Origin: Bacteroidaceae bacterium
GTDB lineage: Bacteria > Bacteroidota > Bacteroidia > Bacteroidales > Bacteroidaceae
Direction: 5' to 3'
NCBI GenBank assembly: GCA_017469525.1
Contig: JAFUGG010000040.1
Span: forward strand, 1 to 46,057
Length of the DNA stretch: 46,057 bases
The notes beneath the pieces are model-generated. The model saw nothing but the letters and a program-made list of their open reading frames with translations. It searched no databases and was not told the DNA's origin. The position numbers were made by a program, and so were the translations under genes. Shown in pieces: positions 1 to 8,014 of the stretch; within the stretch, counting starts at the first letter, position 1, and each line of letters starts with the position of its first letter.

Positions 1-1133
1 GTGTGCTCGGCAAAGAGGTCGACTGCCTTCGTGCCTTCGCCGGCAAGCAGTTCCTTGCTGATCTCAAACTGAGGCACGCCGCTGAAGACGTCGAGCAGCG
101 TCTGCTCGTCGAGCTTCACGAGGCTCTCCTTTGTGCTCTTGCCGAAGAGGATGCCGCTGGCTTCGACTGCTGCCTCATAGTCTTCCATGCTGTGAACCAT
201 GACGGTCAGTTCCTCGGCCAGCTTCTTCTGCAGAATGCGCAGGCCAGGGTCTTGGCGATGCTCCTCAATGAGGGCGTCGATAGTGGGCTTGTCGAGGGAC
301 GTGAATATCTTGATGTAACGCTCTGCGTCCTCGTCGGCCACGTTGAGCCAGAACTGGTAGAAGGCATAGGGGCTGGTGCGGTTGCGGTCGAGCCAGATGT
401 TGCCTTTCTCCGTTTTGCCGAACTTCCTGCCGTCTGCCTTCGTGATGAGGGGGCAGGTGAGGGCGAATGCCTCGTTGTCGCCACCCAGCTTGCGGCGGAT
501 AAGTTCCGTGCCGGTGGTGATGTTGCCCCACTGGTCGCTGCCGCCCATCTGCAGTTTGCAGTTCTTCGTCTGGTAGAGATGGAGGAAGTCGTAGCCTTGC
601 AGGAGCTGGTAGGTGAACTCGGTGAACGACATGCCGTCCTGGAATTCTCCGTTGAGGCGACGCTTCACGCTGTCCTTTGCCATCATGTAGTTCACGGTGA
701 TGCACTTGCCTATCTCGCGTGCGAAGTCGAGGAAGGTGAAGTCCTTCATCCAGTCGTAGTTGTTGACCAGCTCGGCGCGGTTGGGTGCGTCGCTCTCGAA
801 GTCGAGGAAGTGAGCCAGCTGCTTCTGGATGCAGGCCACGTTATGGCGGAGCGTCTCCTCGTTCAAGAGGTTGCGTTCCTGACTCTTTCCGCTTGGGTCG
901 CCAATCATACCTGTTGCACCGCCAACGAGGGCGATGGGTTTGTGGCCGCAGCGTTGCAGGTGACGAAGCATCATCACGCCGCAGAGGTGACCGATATGCA
1001 GGCTGTCTGCCGTCGGGTCAATGCCGACGTAAGCCGATACTTGTTCTTTCAGTAATAATTCTTCTGTGCCAGGCATCATTTGATGAATCATGCCTCGCCA
1101 TTTCAGTTCTTCTACAAAATTCAACTTAGCCAT
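1..1133 (-). CDS. tyrS: Tyrosyl-tRNA synthetase (3' end outside window)
   Basis: Charges tRNA-Tyr with tyrosine in the cytoplasm. The reverse strand from the ATG at 1133 reads [14 protein letters not shown] and stays open to the window edge (about 377 codons), so the C-terminus, probably with the S4-type RNA-binding domain, is missing. Class I signatures are visible: the HIGH box as LHIGHL in the context [13 protein letters not shown] near residue 47, and the KMSKS-like loop as KFGKT after KADGR. Between them lies the YQLLQGYDF and [11 protein letters not shown] region that binds tyrosine and ATP in bacterial TyrRS. It is the last gene of a run lemA-htpX-tyrS on this strand. The 56-bp gap to htpX holds only AT-rich heptads and no obvious promoter, so read-through from lemA-htpX is possible. 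Confidence 0.96.
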   Translation of the reverse strand, partial: MAKLNFVEELKWRGMIHQMMPGTEELLLKEQVSAYVGIDPTADSLHIGHLCGVMMLRHLQRCGHKPIALVGGATGMIGDPSGKSQERNLLNEETLRHNVACIQKQLAHFLDFESDAPNRAELVNNYDWMKDFTFLDFAREIGKCITVNYMMAKDSVKRRLNGEFQDGMSFTEFTYQLLQGYDFLHLYQTKNCKLQMGGSDQWGNITTGTELIRRKLGGDNEAFALTCPLITKADGRKFGKTEKGNIWLDRNRTSPYAFYQFWLNVADEDAERYIKIFTSLDKPTIDALIEEHRQDPGLRILQKKLAEELTVMVHSMEDYEAAVEASGILFGKSTKESLVKLDEQTLLDVFSGVPQFEISKELLAGEGTKAVDLFAEH

Positions 1134-1178
1134 TTACGATTTGACTATTTACTATTTACGATATATTTACTATTTTTA
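1133..1178. repeat. Period-7 tract between htpX and tyrS
   Basis: Degenerate heptads TTTACGA, TTTGACT, ATTTACT and ATTTACG, then four bases (ATAT) and ATTTACT again. The tract begins at the tyrS start codon and fills most of the intergenic gap. One of eight period-7 tracts in this window. Confidence 0.7.
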
Positions 1179-1189
1179 TTATTTGACAA

Positions 1190-2188
1190 TTAGAATTGCT
1201 CAAGGTAAGCTATTCTGCTCTCGATGCTGGGGTGGGTGCTGAAGAGACGGCTCATCATGTTTGTGAACTCGCTCTTGAAGGCGACAGGCTTCACAATGAA
1301 GAGCTGTGCCACATCCTCGCGGTCCACCTGCCCGAGGCCCGGGTCGCTGCTTATCTTGCGCAAGGCCGAAGCCAGGGCCAGCGGATTGCCACAAAGCTCT
1401 GCTCCACCGGCGTCGGCCATGTACTCGCGCTTGCGGCTGATGGCAAAGCGGGTGAGCAGCGTGAAGAAGTAGCCCACGGCTGCCAGCACGATGGCAACGA
1501 GTATGACAGCAATGATGCCGCCGCCGTTCTTGCCGTCGCGACTCGAACGACGATTGCCTCCGCCATAAATGAAGGTGTTCCAAAGCATGCGGACAGCCAG
1601 GCTGAGCGCTGTGCTCATGATGCCCACAAAGATGATGCTGATGATGAGCAAACGCGTGTCGCGATTGCGGATGTGCGTCAGTTCGTGACCGATAACACCA
1701 GCCAACTCGTCGTCGTTCAGACGATTGCAGATGCCTGTGGTGACGGTGACAGTGTAGCTCTTCTCGTCTATGCCGCTGGCAAAGGCGTTGAGCTGCGGGT
1801 CGTCGATGACGTTAATCTTCGGCATCGGCATTCCGCAGGTCATGGTGAGGTTCTCCACGATGTTATAGACGCGGGGGTTCTCACGGCGCTCCAGCGGACG
1901 AGCACCTGTGGCCTGCCGCACCATGCTGGCGTTCGTGAAGTAGGATATCATGAACCAGATGCCCACGATGCCTACTACCCAAGGCAGAGCCATAAGGAAG
2001 GCTTCGCCCGTGGCCGCGGCATCGAACGTCAAGCTCGTGCCTCCGTATCCGTCGTGCACCTCTTGCATGTTCATGAATGCCAGGAAGGCATACACGATGC
2101 CCAGGATGATGCAGGGAAAAAGTATCAGGAGCAACATGCTTTTCATGTTGTTCCTGACTTGCTGGGCATGTAGTCCTACGTAGGCCAT
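1190..2188 (-). CDS. htpX: M48-family membrane metalloprotease, HtpX-like
   Basis: Zinc endopeptidase of the inner membrane, expected to degrade damaged membrane proteins with its active site facing the cytoplasm. The 332-aa product has hydrophobic segments near residues 17-39 and 70-88 and a further pair after the catalytic motif, as in HtpX. The zinc motif HExxH is seen as HELTH within GVIGHELTHIRNRDT, and the third ligand region is KREYMADAGG. Length and motif order fit HtpX (about 290-330 aa). The start at 2188 lies 3 bp after the lemA stop, so the two genes are almost certainly one operon. LemA-HtpX pairs are common in many phyla. Confidence 0.93.
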   Translation of the reverse strand: MAYVGLHAQQVRNNMKSMLLLILFPCIILGIVYAFLAFMNMQEVHDGYGGTSLTFDAAATGEAFLMALPWVVGIVGIWFMISYFTNASMVRQATGARPLERRENPRVYNIVENLTMTCGMPMPKINVIDDPQLNAFASGIDEKSYTVTVTTGICNRLNDDELAGVIGHELTHIRNRDTRLLIISIIFVGIMSTALSLAVRMLWNTFIYGGGNRRSSRDGKNGGGIIAVILVAIVLAAVGYFFTLLTRFAISRKREYMADAGGAELCGNPLALASALRKISSDPGLGQVDREDVAQLFIVKPVAFKSEFTNMMSRLFSTHPSIESRIAYLEQF

Positions 2189-2191
2189 CTC

Positions 2192-2758
2192 TTAGAAGTT
2201 AACCTCGGGTGCTTTCTCTACAGCAGCACGCTCTTGCTGCGGAACCTCGAACATCGGCTCCTGATGGAAGCCGAACATGCCGGCAAAGAGGACGGCAGGG
2301 AACTTCTGCACGCCGCTGTTGAGTTCCTTCGTTGCGCTGTTGAAGTAGCGACGGACGGCAGCAAGCTTGTTCTCGATGTCTGCCAGCTCGCTCTGCAATT
2401 GCATGAAGTTCTGGTTGGCCTTCAGGTCGGGATATGCCTCGACGCTAATCTTCAGGCCAGCCAAGGCGTTGCTCAGGGCATTCTCAGCCTCAATCTTCTC
2501 GTTCATGGTTGTTGCGCCCATTGCAGCTGTGCGTGCAGCCGTGACGCTCTCCAGCACACCTTTCTCGTGGGCGGCATAGCCCTTGACGGTGTTCACGAGG
2601 TTGGGGATGAGGTCATAGCGCTGCTTGAGCTGAACGTCGATGTTGGCGAAAGCATTTTCGCGGTTGTTGCGCAGGGTCACGAGGTTGTTGTAGATGCTGA
2701 TAACCCAAATGACGAGCAGTACGGCGACTGCAATGATGATGATAGTTGATGTTGCCAT
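2192..2758 (-). CDS. lemA: LemA family protein
   Basis: 188-aa protein of the LemA family. One N-terminal membrane helix (residues 4-22, rich in Ile/Val) is followed by a helical domain starting YNNLVTLRNNRENAF, with the family signature VQLKQRYDLIPNLVNTVKGY around residues 43-62. In this topology the helical domain would lie outside the cytoplasm. Exact function is not established; it is regularly paired with HtpX, as here with a 3-bp gap, suggesting a joint role in envelope quality control. The C-terminus (FHQEPMFEVPQQERA) is the usual Bacteroidetes ending. A -7 box lies at 2813-2820. Confidence 0.92.
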   Translation of the reverse strand: MATSTIIIIAVAVLLVIWVISIYNNLVTLRNNRENAFANIDVQLKQRYDLIPNLVNTVKGYAAHEKGVLESVTAARTAAMGATTMNEKIEAENALSNALAGLKISVEAYPDLKANQNFMQLQSELADIENKLAAVRRYFNSATKELNSGVQKFPAVLFAGMFGFHQEPMFEVPQQERAAVEKAPEVNF

Positions 2759-2812
2759 AATTGTTTTATTTTGTGTTAAACTTTTTGCGGACTATAATGT
2801 CATATTTCGAGG

Positions 2813-2820
2813 CAAAGGTA
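2813..2820 (-). promoter_or_regulatory. -7 box of lemA-htpX promoter
   Basis: Reverse strand reads TACCTTTG, matching the Bacteroidetes TAnnTTTG element, 55 bp upstream of the lemA start. The expected -33 position falls inside the AATGAAG heptads. Confidence 0.6.
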
Positions 2821-2826
2821 CAAAAA

Positions 2827-2854
2827 AATGAAGAATGAAGAATGAAGAATGAAG
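2827..2854. repeat. Four perfect AATGAAG heptads
   Basis: Four exact tandem copies of AATGAAG, starting 6 bp upstream of the lemA -7 box and lying between the divergent lemA and rpoD promoters. Same placement as the heptad tracts at 5624 and 19761. Confidence 0.85.
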
Positions 2855-2925
2855 ATTTTTGTGCGTTTTTGCTTCTTTTTCACATCTTTTTGCATTTTTA
2901 TATTAAATATATTAAGGAAAAGTTC

Positions 2926-2933
2926 TATATTTG
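2926..2933 (+). promoter_or_regulatory. -7 box of rpoD promoter
   Basis: TATATTTG fits TAnnTTTG and lies 34 bp before the rpoD start codon. No convincing -33 TTTG is visible at the right distance; the upstream stretch is very AT-rich. Confidence 0.55.
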
Positions 2934-2966
2934 CGGGCTAAAACTCCGAAATAACATATAAGGCGT

Positions 2967-3830
2967 ATGAGACAACTAAAAATCACAAAAAGCATCACCA
3001 GTCGCGACAGCGCATCGCTCGACAAGTATCTGCAAGAGATAGGCCGTGAGCAGCTGCTTCCCGTTGAAGAGGAAGTGGAACTCTCGCAGCGGATACGAAA
3101 GGGCGACCGCCGTGCTCTCGACAAGCTGGTGCGTGCCAACCTGCGCTTCGTCGTCAGTGTGGCCAAGCAGTATCAGAACCAGGGACTCTCCCTGCCCGAT
3201 CTCATCAACGAGGGCAACGTGGGACTGATAAAGGCCGCCGAGAAGTTCGACGAGACCAGAGGCTTCAAGTTCATCTCCTATGCCGTCTGGTGGATTCGCC
3301 AGACCATCCTGCAAGCCCTGGCAGAGCAGAGCCGCATCGTGCGTCTGCCCCTCAATCAGGTCAGCGCCGTCAACAAGATTACGAAGGCCATGACGAAGTT
3401 CGAACAGGAGTATGAACGCAAGCCGAGTGCCGATGAGCTGGCTGAGCTCGTCAACGAGTTGCCTGAGAAGATCAGCGACTCCCTTCGTGCCAGCGGCCGC
3501 CACGTCAGCGTCGATGCACCCTTCATCGAAGGCGAGGAGAACAGCTTGCTCGACGTGATGACCAATCCCGATTCGCCAATGGCCGACAAGGGTCTGGTCA
3601 GCGAAAGCCTCTCGACAGAGATAGACCGCGCCTTGGGCGTGCTCAACGAACGCGAGAAGCAAATCATCGAACGCAGCTTCGGCATCAACAACCAGCCCGA
3701 GATGACCCTCGAGGAGATAGGCGAGACCTTCGGCCTGACCCGCGAACGTGTCCGTCAGATTCGCGAGAAAGCCATCCGCAAGCTCCGTGCCGGCAGTCGC
3801 AACAGCCTGCTTCGCTCCTATCTCGGATAG
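2967..3830 (+). CDS. rpoD: Primary RNA polymerase sigma factor (short Bacteroidetes RpoD)
   Basis: Housekeeping sigma factor that directs RNA polymerase to -33/-7 promoters. At 287 aa it lacks region 1.1, as usual for Bacteroidetes primary sigmas. Visible regions: 1.2 ([16 protein letters not shown]), 2.1-2.4 ([57 protein letters not shown]), 3 ([13 protein letters not shown]), and 4.2 with the helix-turn-helix [20 protein letters not shown]. The region 2.4 WWIRQ segment reads the -7 element. The gene stands alone, divergent from lemA, and ends with a strong terminator at 3850. All the TAnnTTTG boxes listed here would be its targets. Confidence 0.96.
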   Translation: MRQLKITKSITSRDSASLDKYLQEIGREQLLPVEEEVELSQRIRKGDRRALDKLVRANLRFVVSVAKQYQNQGLSLPDLINEGNVGLIKAAEKFDETRGFKFISYAVWWIRQTILQALAEQSRIVRLPLNQVSAVNKITKAMTKFEQEYERKPSADELAELVNELPEKISDSLRASGRHVSVDAPFIEGEENSLLDVMTNPDSPMADKGLVSESLSTEIDRALGVLNEREKQIIERSFGINNQPEMTLEEIGETFGLTRERVRQIREKAIRKLRAGSRNSLLRSYLG

Positions 3831-3849
3831 GCTAGACAAACAGAACAGA

Positions 3850-3892
3850 CAAGAAAAGAGAGGCATCCCGTGCCTCTCTTTTCTTGTTTTTA
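3850..3892 (+). terminator. Rho-independent terminator of rpoD
   Basis: Perfect 16-bp stem (3850-3865 with 3871-3886), 5-nt loop, followed by a run of T. Because the stem is A-rich on its 5' side it may also work for gltX from the other strand. Confidence 0.85.
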
Positions 3893-3929
3893 TTTGAATG
3901 GTTTTTTGAAGCCTTCCAGTCGGGTTCTC

Positions 3930-4016
3930 AAAATCGACGTGCCGATCTGATAAAATCGACGTGCCGATCTGATAAAATAGACGTGCCGATTTGACAACAT
4001 CGACGTGCCGATTTTT
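3930..4016. repeat. 22-bp tandem repeat, four units
   Basis: Units start at 3930, 3952, 3974 and 3996. The first two are identical; later units carry single-base changes and the last is truncated. Each holds ATCGACGTGCCGAT or a one-base variant, an interrupted dyad with arms ATCG and CGAT. The array fills the gap between the convergent rpoD and gltX genes and ends 10 bp before the gltX stop codon. There are no unique spacers, so it is not CRISPR. Confidence 0.85.
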
Positions 4017-4025
4017 GAAACCCCT

Positions 4026-5591
4026 TTAGCCGAGGATTTCGATGGCATGTTTCATGCGGCGCAGAGTCTCGTCCTTGCCGAGGAAAGCAGCCAGTTCGTA
4101 CATGTCGGGACCCTGACCTTCGCCAACGAGGCAGATACGCCAGGCGTTCCATGGCTTGATGCCGGTCTCGGCGGCCCAAGCATCGACGACGGGTTTCATT
4201 CCTTCGACTGTGAAGTCCTCCACCGTAGCAAGCACGTCGGCGAGCTGCTGCATCTCGTCTGCCGTTCCCTCTTTCCAGTTCTTACGGACAAACTTGTCTT
4301 CTGTATCGAATGACGTCGGAGCGACGAAGAAGAAGCGTGTCAGGGGCCAGAGGTCGCTGACGAAGCTGATGTTGCGTTTGTGCTTCTGTCCCTGGCCGTC
4401 GGTGTACTCGATGACCTTCAGCTTCATCATGCGTACCACTTCGGCTTCCTGCTCCGGCGTTGCGCTGATGCCCTGCTCGCGGAGCACCTTGTCGAAACTG
4501 GGCACCCATGCTTCGTCGGGCTGCTTGAGGAGATATTGGTGGTTGAACCATGCCGCCTTGATGTAGTCGAACTTGGCACCGTTCTTCGAGCACTTGCTGA
4601 GGTCGAAGAGGCGCACCATCTCGTCGAGCGACATTACCTCCTGGTCGTTACCCGGGTTCCAGCCCAGCAGGGCAAGGAAATTGACGACCGCCTCGGGCAG
4701 ATAGCCCTTTTCGCGATAGCCGCTGCTCACTTCGCCGCTCTTCGGGTCGTGCCATTCGAGCGGGAAGACAGGGAAGCCGAGTTTGTCGCCGTCGCGCTTG
4801 CTGAGCTTGCCGTTGCCTACGGGCTTGAGCAGAAGCGGCAGATGGGCGAAGCGAGGCATCGTGTCTGCCCAGCCGAAAGCCTCGTAGAGCAGAACGTGGA
4901 GCGGTGCACTCGGTAGCCATTCTTCACCGCGGATGACGTGCGTCACCTCCATCAGGTGGTCGTCAACGATGTTGGCGAGATGGTAGGTGGGCAGCTCGTC
5001 GGCACTCTTGTAGAGCACCTTGTCATCGAGGATGCTGCTGTTGATGCGTACTTCACCGCGGATGATGTCGTCCACAATTACGTCTCTTCCCGGTTCAATG
5101 AGGAAGCGAACCACATACTGCTTGCCCTCGGCGATGAGGGCATCGACCTCCTCCTTCGGCAACGTCAGCGAGTTGCGCATCTGCATGCGTGTGCTGGCGT
5201 CGTATTGGAAGTTCTCTATCTCAGCACGTTTTGCGTCGAGCTCCTCGGGTGTGTCAAAGGCGATGTAGGCCTTTCCGTTGTCCAAAAGCTTGCGCACGTA
5301 CTTCTTATATATATTGCGGCGCTCGCTCTGCCGATAGGGCCCGTGACTGCCTCCGAAGCTCACGCCCTCGTCGAACTGGATGCCGAGCCATTTGAATGAT
5401 TCGATGATATATTCTTCGGCTCCAGGCACGAAGCGGCCGGAGTCGGTGTCCTCAATGCGGAAGATGAGGTCGCCGCCATGCTGACGGGCAAAGAGGTAAT
5501 TGTATAATGCTGTGCGGACGCCGCCGATATGGAGCGGACCTGTGGGACTTGGGGCAAAACGCACCCTTACTTTTCTTTCTGTCTGTGTCAT
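4026..5591 (-). CDS. gltX: Glutamyl-tRNA synthetase
   Basis: Class I aminoacyl-tRNA synthetase that loads glutamate on tRNA-Glu. Starting at the ATG at 5591 ([18 protein letters not shown]) the product is about 521 aa. The HIGH motif appears as [15 protein letters not shown] and the KMSKS loop as [18 protein letters not shown], typical of GlxRS, follows the HIGH region. An upstream in-frame ATG at 5612 overlaps the promoter box and is rejected as the start. The C-terminal helical anticodon-binding domain is complete. The promoter is only about 20 bp upstream, so the 5' UTR is very short. Divergent from the HD phosphodiesterase gene. Confidence 0.96.
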   Translation of the reverse strand: MTQTERKVRVRFAPSPTGPLHIGGVRTALYNYLFARQHGGDLIFRIEDTDSGRFVPGAEEYIIESFKWLGIQFDEGVSFGGSHGPYRQSERRNIYKKYVRKLLDNGKAYIAFDTPEELDAKRAEIENFQYDASTRMQMRNSLTLPKEEVDALIAEGKQYVVRFLIEPGRDVIVDDIIRGEVRINSSILDDKVLYKSADELPTYHLANIVDDHLMEVTHVIRGEEWLPSAPLHVLLYEAFGWADTMPRFAHLPLLLKPVGNGKLSKRDGDKLGFPVFPLEWHDPKSGEVSSGYREKGYLPEAVVNFLALLGWNPGNDQEVMSLDEMVRLFDLSKCSKNGAKFDYIKAAWFNHQYLLKQPDEAWVPSFDKVLREQGISATPEQEAEVVRMMKLKVIEYTDGQGQKHKRNISFVSDLWPLTRFFFVAPTSFDTEDKFVRKNWKEGTADEMQQLADVLATVEDFTVEGMKPVVDAWAAETGIKPWNAWRICLVGEGQGPDMYELAAFLGKDETLRRMKHAIEILG

Positions 5592-5609
5592 GTTTTTGCT
5601 ATTTTTGTG

Positions 5610-5617
5610 CAAAGATA
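5610..5617 (-). promoter_or_regulatory. -7 box of gltX promoter
   Basis: Reverse strand TATCTTTG matches TAnnTTTG. It faces away from the TAACTTTG box at 5662, with exactly 44 bp between the two boxes. Confidence 0.6.
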
Positions 5618-5623
5618 TAAAGA

Positions 5624-5658
5624 AATTAAGAATTAAGGATTAAGAATTAATAATTATT
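5624..5658. repeat. Five heptads between two divergent -7 boxes
   Basis: AATTAAG, AATTAAG, GATTAAG, AATTAAT, AATTATT: five consecutive heptads filling the 44-bp gap between the gltX and HD-gene -7 boxes. Confidence 0.85.
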
Positions 5659-5661
5659 TCG

Positions 5662-5669
5662 TAACTTTG
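5662..5669 (+). promoter_or_regulatory. -7 box of the HD phosphodiesterase gene
   Basis: TAACTTTG, 18 bp before the ATG at 5687. No TTTG at the expected -33; that position lies in the heptad tract. Confidence 0.6.
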
Positions 5670-5686
5670 CGACAAACTACGTACAA

Positions 5687-7744
5687 ATGAGCCGATATAA
5701 TCATAGGCATAATCTCAGCGCCAGGGAATATCTGTACCGCATACTCTTCTCCCTTTTTGCTATTGCCGTTCTCGTGGTCTTCATGCCGCGTGGCACCACT
5801 TCTGCCTACCACTATCAGCTGGGCGAGCCTTGGGACGAGGATGCTTTCATAGCGCAGGACAGCTTCCCGATACTGAAGTCGGCAGAGCAAATCATACGTG
5901 AACAGGATAGCCTCCGGCAGTTCTACGAGCCTTACTTCCGGCAGGATGTGGACATCCTGGAACAGCAATCGGCTGCCCTCAAGCAAGACTTCTCCTCGCT
6001 TCCTATGCAGGGCATTCCCTATTACTATCAGCCTCACTTGCGCGACAAGCTCAACCACATATACCAGGTGGGTATCCTTTCAGCCGAGGACATGGCACAT
6101 TTCGAGAACGAGAAGCCGGAAATGGTGCGCGTCTATCATGACAATGAGTCGAACTGGCGCAGCTTCAGCCAGCTCTTCACAGAGAAGACTGCCTACGAAT
6201 ATCTTGTTCATGAAGAGGACAGCGCACGCTTCAGCCATAGCCGTCTGCATGGGCTCGACCTCATGAAATACGTGAAGCCCAACCTTACCTATGACAGTGA
6301 GAAGAGCCAGCAGCAGCGGCAGGAAGTAGACAGTCGCCTGGTGCGCACCAAGGGCGTCGTGCTGCAAGGGCAGAAGGTTGTGGACCGCGGACAGATAGTT
6401 GACGAGGAGGTGATGGGCATCCTGCACTCCTGGGAGCAGCATCAGAAGGAGCATACCCTGACGACGAAGGAGCGTCTGACCCGCTTCGGGGGGCGCATAG
6501 CCTATGTTGCAATACTGACCTGCTTGCTCCTGATATATTTCCAGCAGTTCCGCAGCGACTATCTCGACAGCCTCCGAACCGTTTTGCTGGTGATGACCTT
6601 CTTCCTCATCTTCCCCATCATCACCTATACCATCATGGCCCACATGTGGGCGAGTGTCTATCTGGTGCCCTACTGCGTGCTGCCCATTGTGCTCCGCATC
6701 TTCCTCGACTCGAGGACGGCCTTCGTCACACACGTCATCACCATCCTTGCCTCGTCCATTGTGCTGACGCAGCCCTTCCCGTTCATCGTGACGCAGCTTG
6801 TGGCCGGCCTCGTCGCTATCTATTCCCTGAGAGAACTCTCCCAGCGTTCCGAACTGTTCCGTGCGGCAGTGTGGGTTACAATAACCACTTTGCTGACTTA
6901 TCTCTGCCTCGAGTTCGTCAGGGGCACAGCCGATGGCGGACAGGTGATGAGTCGCTGGCCCTATATCTATCTGATGGTGGCTGGCGTGCTCTCTATGCTT
7001 GTCTATCTGTTGCTCATTCCCATTGAGCGCATCTTCGGATTTACCAGCATCGTGACACTTGTCGAGTTGCAGAACGTCAACAATCCTTTGCTTCGACGTC
7101 TCTCCGAGGAAGCCAACGGCACCTTCAACCATAGTCTGCAGGTGGCGAACCTTGCAGCAGAAGTCGCCAACAGGCTGGGGGCAAGAGCTCAGCTTGTTCG
7201 TACTGGTGCCCTCTATCACGATATCGGCAAGCTCGAGAATGCCGTCTTCTTTACAGAGAACCAGAACGGACAGAACCCGCATGACGGCTTGTCGTACGAG
7301 AGGAGTGCACAGATTATCATCCAGCATGTTGCGAACGGCATGAAACTTGCCGACCGCTATAAGTTGCCATCAGTAGTTCGTGACTTCATTGCCACGCATC
7401 ATGGCAAGAGCCTGACCAAGTATTTCTACGTCAAGGCAATGGAGACGACTCCCTCCCTCTCGAGCGAAAGAGAAGCATCGTTCCGTTATCCGGGGCCAAA
7501 GCCTCAGACGTTGGAGCAAGCCATCTTGATGATGACCGATGCTGTGGAAGCTGCATCGAGGAGCCTGACGGAATACACCGAGGAAAGCATCTCGGCATTG
7601 GTGGAGAAGATAGTCGGTGCACAGGTCAGCGAAGGCAGTTTCAATGAGTGTGCCATCACCTTCCGCCAGATAGCCGAAGCCAAGGAAGTGCTCTGCGCAA
7701 GACTCCGCACCGTCTATCATACAAGGATACAGTATCCCGAATAA
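5687..7744 (+). CDS. 7TM-HD family cyclic-dinucleotide phosphodiesterase (PgpH-like)
   Basis: 685-aa membrane protein with the PgpH layout: an N-terminal helix (about residues 14-32), a large extracytoplasmic domain (about 40-265), a block of seven hydrophobic segments (about 270-455), then a cytoplasmic HD domain. The metal ligands are visible: H482 in FNHSLQVANLAAEVANRLG, the H511-D512 pair in YHDIGK, and a later His in IATHHGK. In Firmicutes this family hydrolyses c-di-AMP to pApA; I infer the same substrate here without direct proof. Flanked by gltX (divergent) and tRNA-Leu. No truncation is seen. Confidence 0.92.
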   Translation: MSRYNHRHNLSAREYLYRILFSLFAIAVLVVFMPRGTTSAYHYQLGEPWDEDAFIAQDSFPILKSAEQIIREQDSLRQFYEPYFRQDVDILEQQSAALKQDFSSLPMQGIPYYYQPHLRDKLNHIYQVGILSAEDMAHFENEKPEMVRVYHDNESNWRSFSQLFTEKTAYEYLVHEEDSARFSHSRLHGLDLMKYVKPNLTYDSEKSQQQRQEVDSRLVRTKGVVLQGQKVVDRGQIVDEEVMGILHSWEQHQKEHTLTTKERLTRFGGRIAYVAILTCLLLIYFQQFRSDYLDSLRTVLLVMTFFLIFPIITYTIMAHMWASVYLVPYCVLPIVLRIFLDSRTAFVTHVITILASSIVLTQPFPFIVTQLVAGLVAIYSLRELSQRSELFRAAVWVTITTLLTYLCLEFVRGTADGGQVMSRWPYIYLMVAGVLSMLVYLLLIPIERIFGFTSIVTLVELQNVNNPLLRRLSEEANGTFNHSLQVANLAAEVANRLGARAQLVRTGALYHDIGKLENAVFFTENQNGQNPHDGLSYERSAQIIIQHVANGMKLADRYKLPSVVRDFIATHHGKSLTKYFYVKAMETTPSLSSEREASFRYPGPKPQTLEQAILMMTDAVEAASRSLTEYTEESISALVEKIVGAQVSEGSFNECAITFRQIAEAKEVLCARLRTVYHTRIQYPE

Positions 7745-7807
7745 TGTCAAGAAAAGTCAACAATTATACATAGTCGTGTGTGGTTAGTGTTTTTTTTTCG
7801 ATATTTC

Positions 7808-7839
7808 TTTTGTAGTTAGAGCAAAAAAGAGTAACTTTG
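7808..7839 (+). promoter_or_regulatory. Promoter of tRNA-Leu
   Basis: TTTTG at 7808-7812, then 19 bp, then the -7 box TAACTTTG at 7832-7839, 12 bp before the tRNA. This is one of the two promoters in the window with both -33 and -7 elements at good spacing. Confidence 0.75.
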
Positions 7840-7851
7840 TGGCGATATAAT

Positions 7852-7933
7852 GCGCTTGTGGTGGAATTGGTAGACACGCCAGACTTAGGATCTGGTGCCG
7901 AGAGGCGTGTAAGTTCGAGTCTTATCAGGCGTA
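7852..7933 (+). tRNA. tRNA-Leu(UAG)
   Basis: Cloverleaf drawn by hand: acceptor GCGCTTG with CAGGCGT, D-arm GTG/CAC, anticodon stem CCAGA/TCTGG with loop CTTAGGA (anticodon TAG), a long variable arm (TGCC-GAGA-GGCG) as expected for a class II tRNA, T-arm GTAAG/CTTAT with TTCGAGT, discriminator A, no encoded CCA. The acceptor has two wobble pairs (G1-U72 and U5-G68) and the T stem one. The lipoprotein gene 82 bp downstream has no promoter of its own that I can see. Confidence 0.9.
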
Positions 7934-8014
7934 CGAGCCCCTTGTGGGAGAATTGGTTTTTAGTAGTTTAGGGTATTAAAGATATAAAAAGATAACGAAG
8001 ATATATATAACTTT

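Noticed and set aside
3..1055. Long forward reading frame opposite tyrS
   Set aside because: Antisense shadow of a clear tyrosyl-tRNA synthetase; the same applies to 1196-2173 opposite htpX, 14766-16364 opposite the CotH-type gene and 43654-45420 opposite the glutaminase-type gene.
3928..4179. Small reverse-strand reading frame across the 22-bp tandem repeat
   Set aside because: It overlaps the gltX coding end in another frame and its C-terminus is only the translation of the tandem units.
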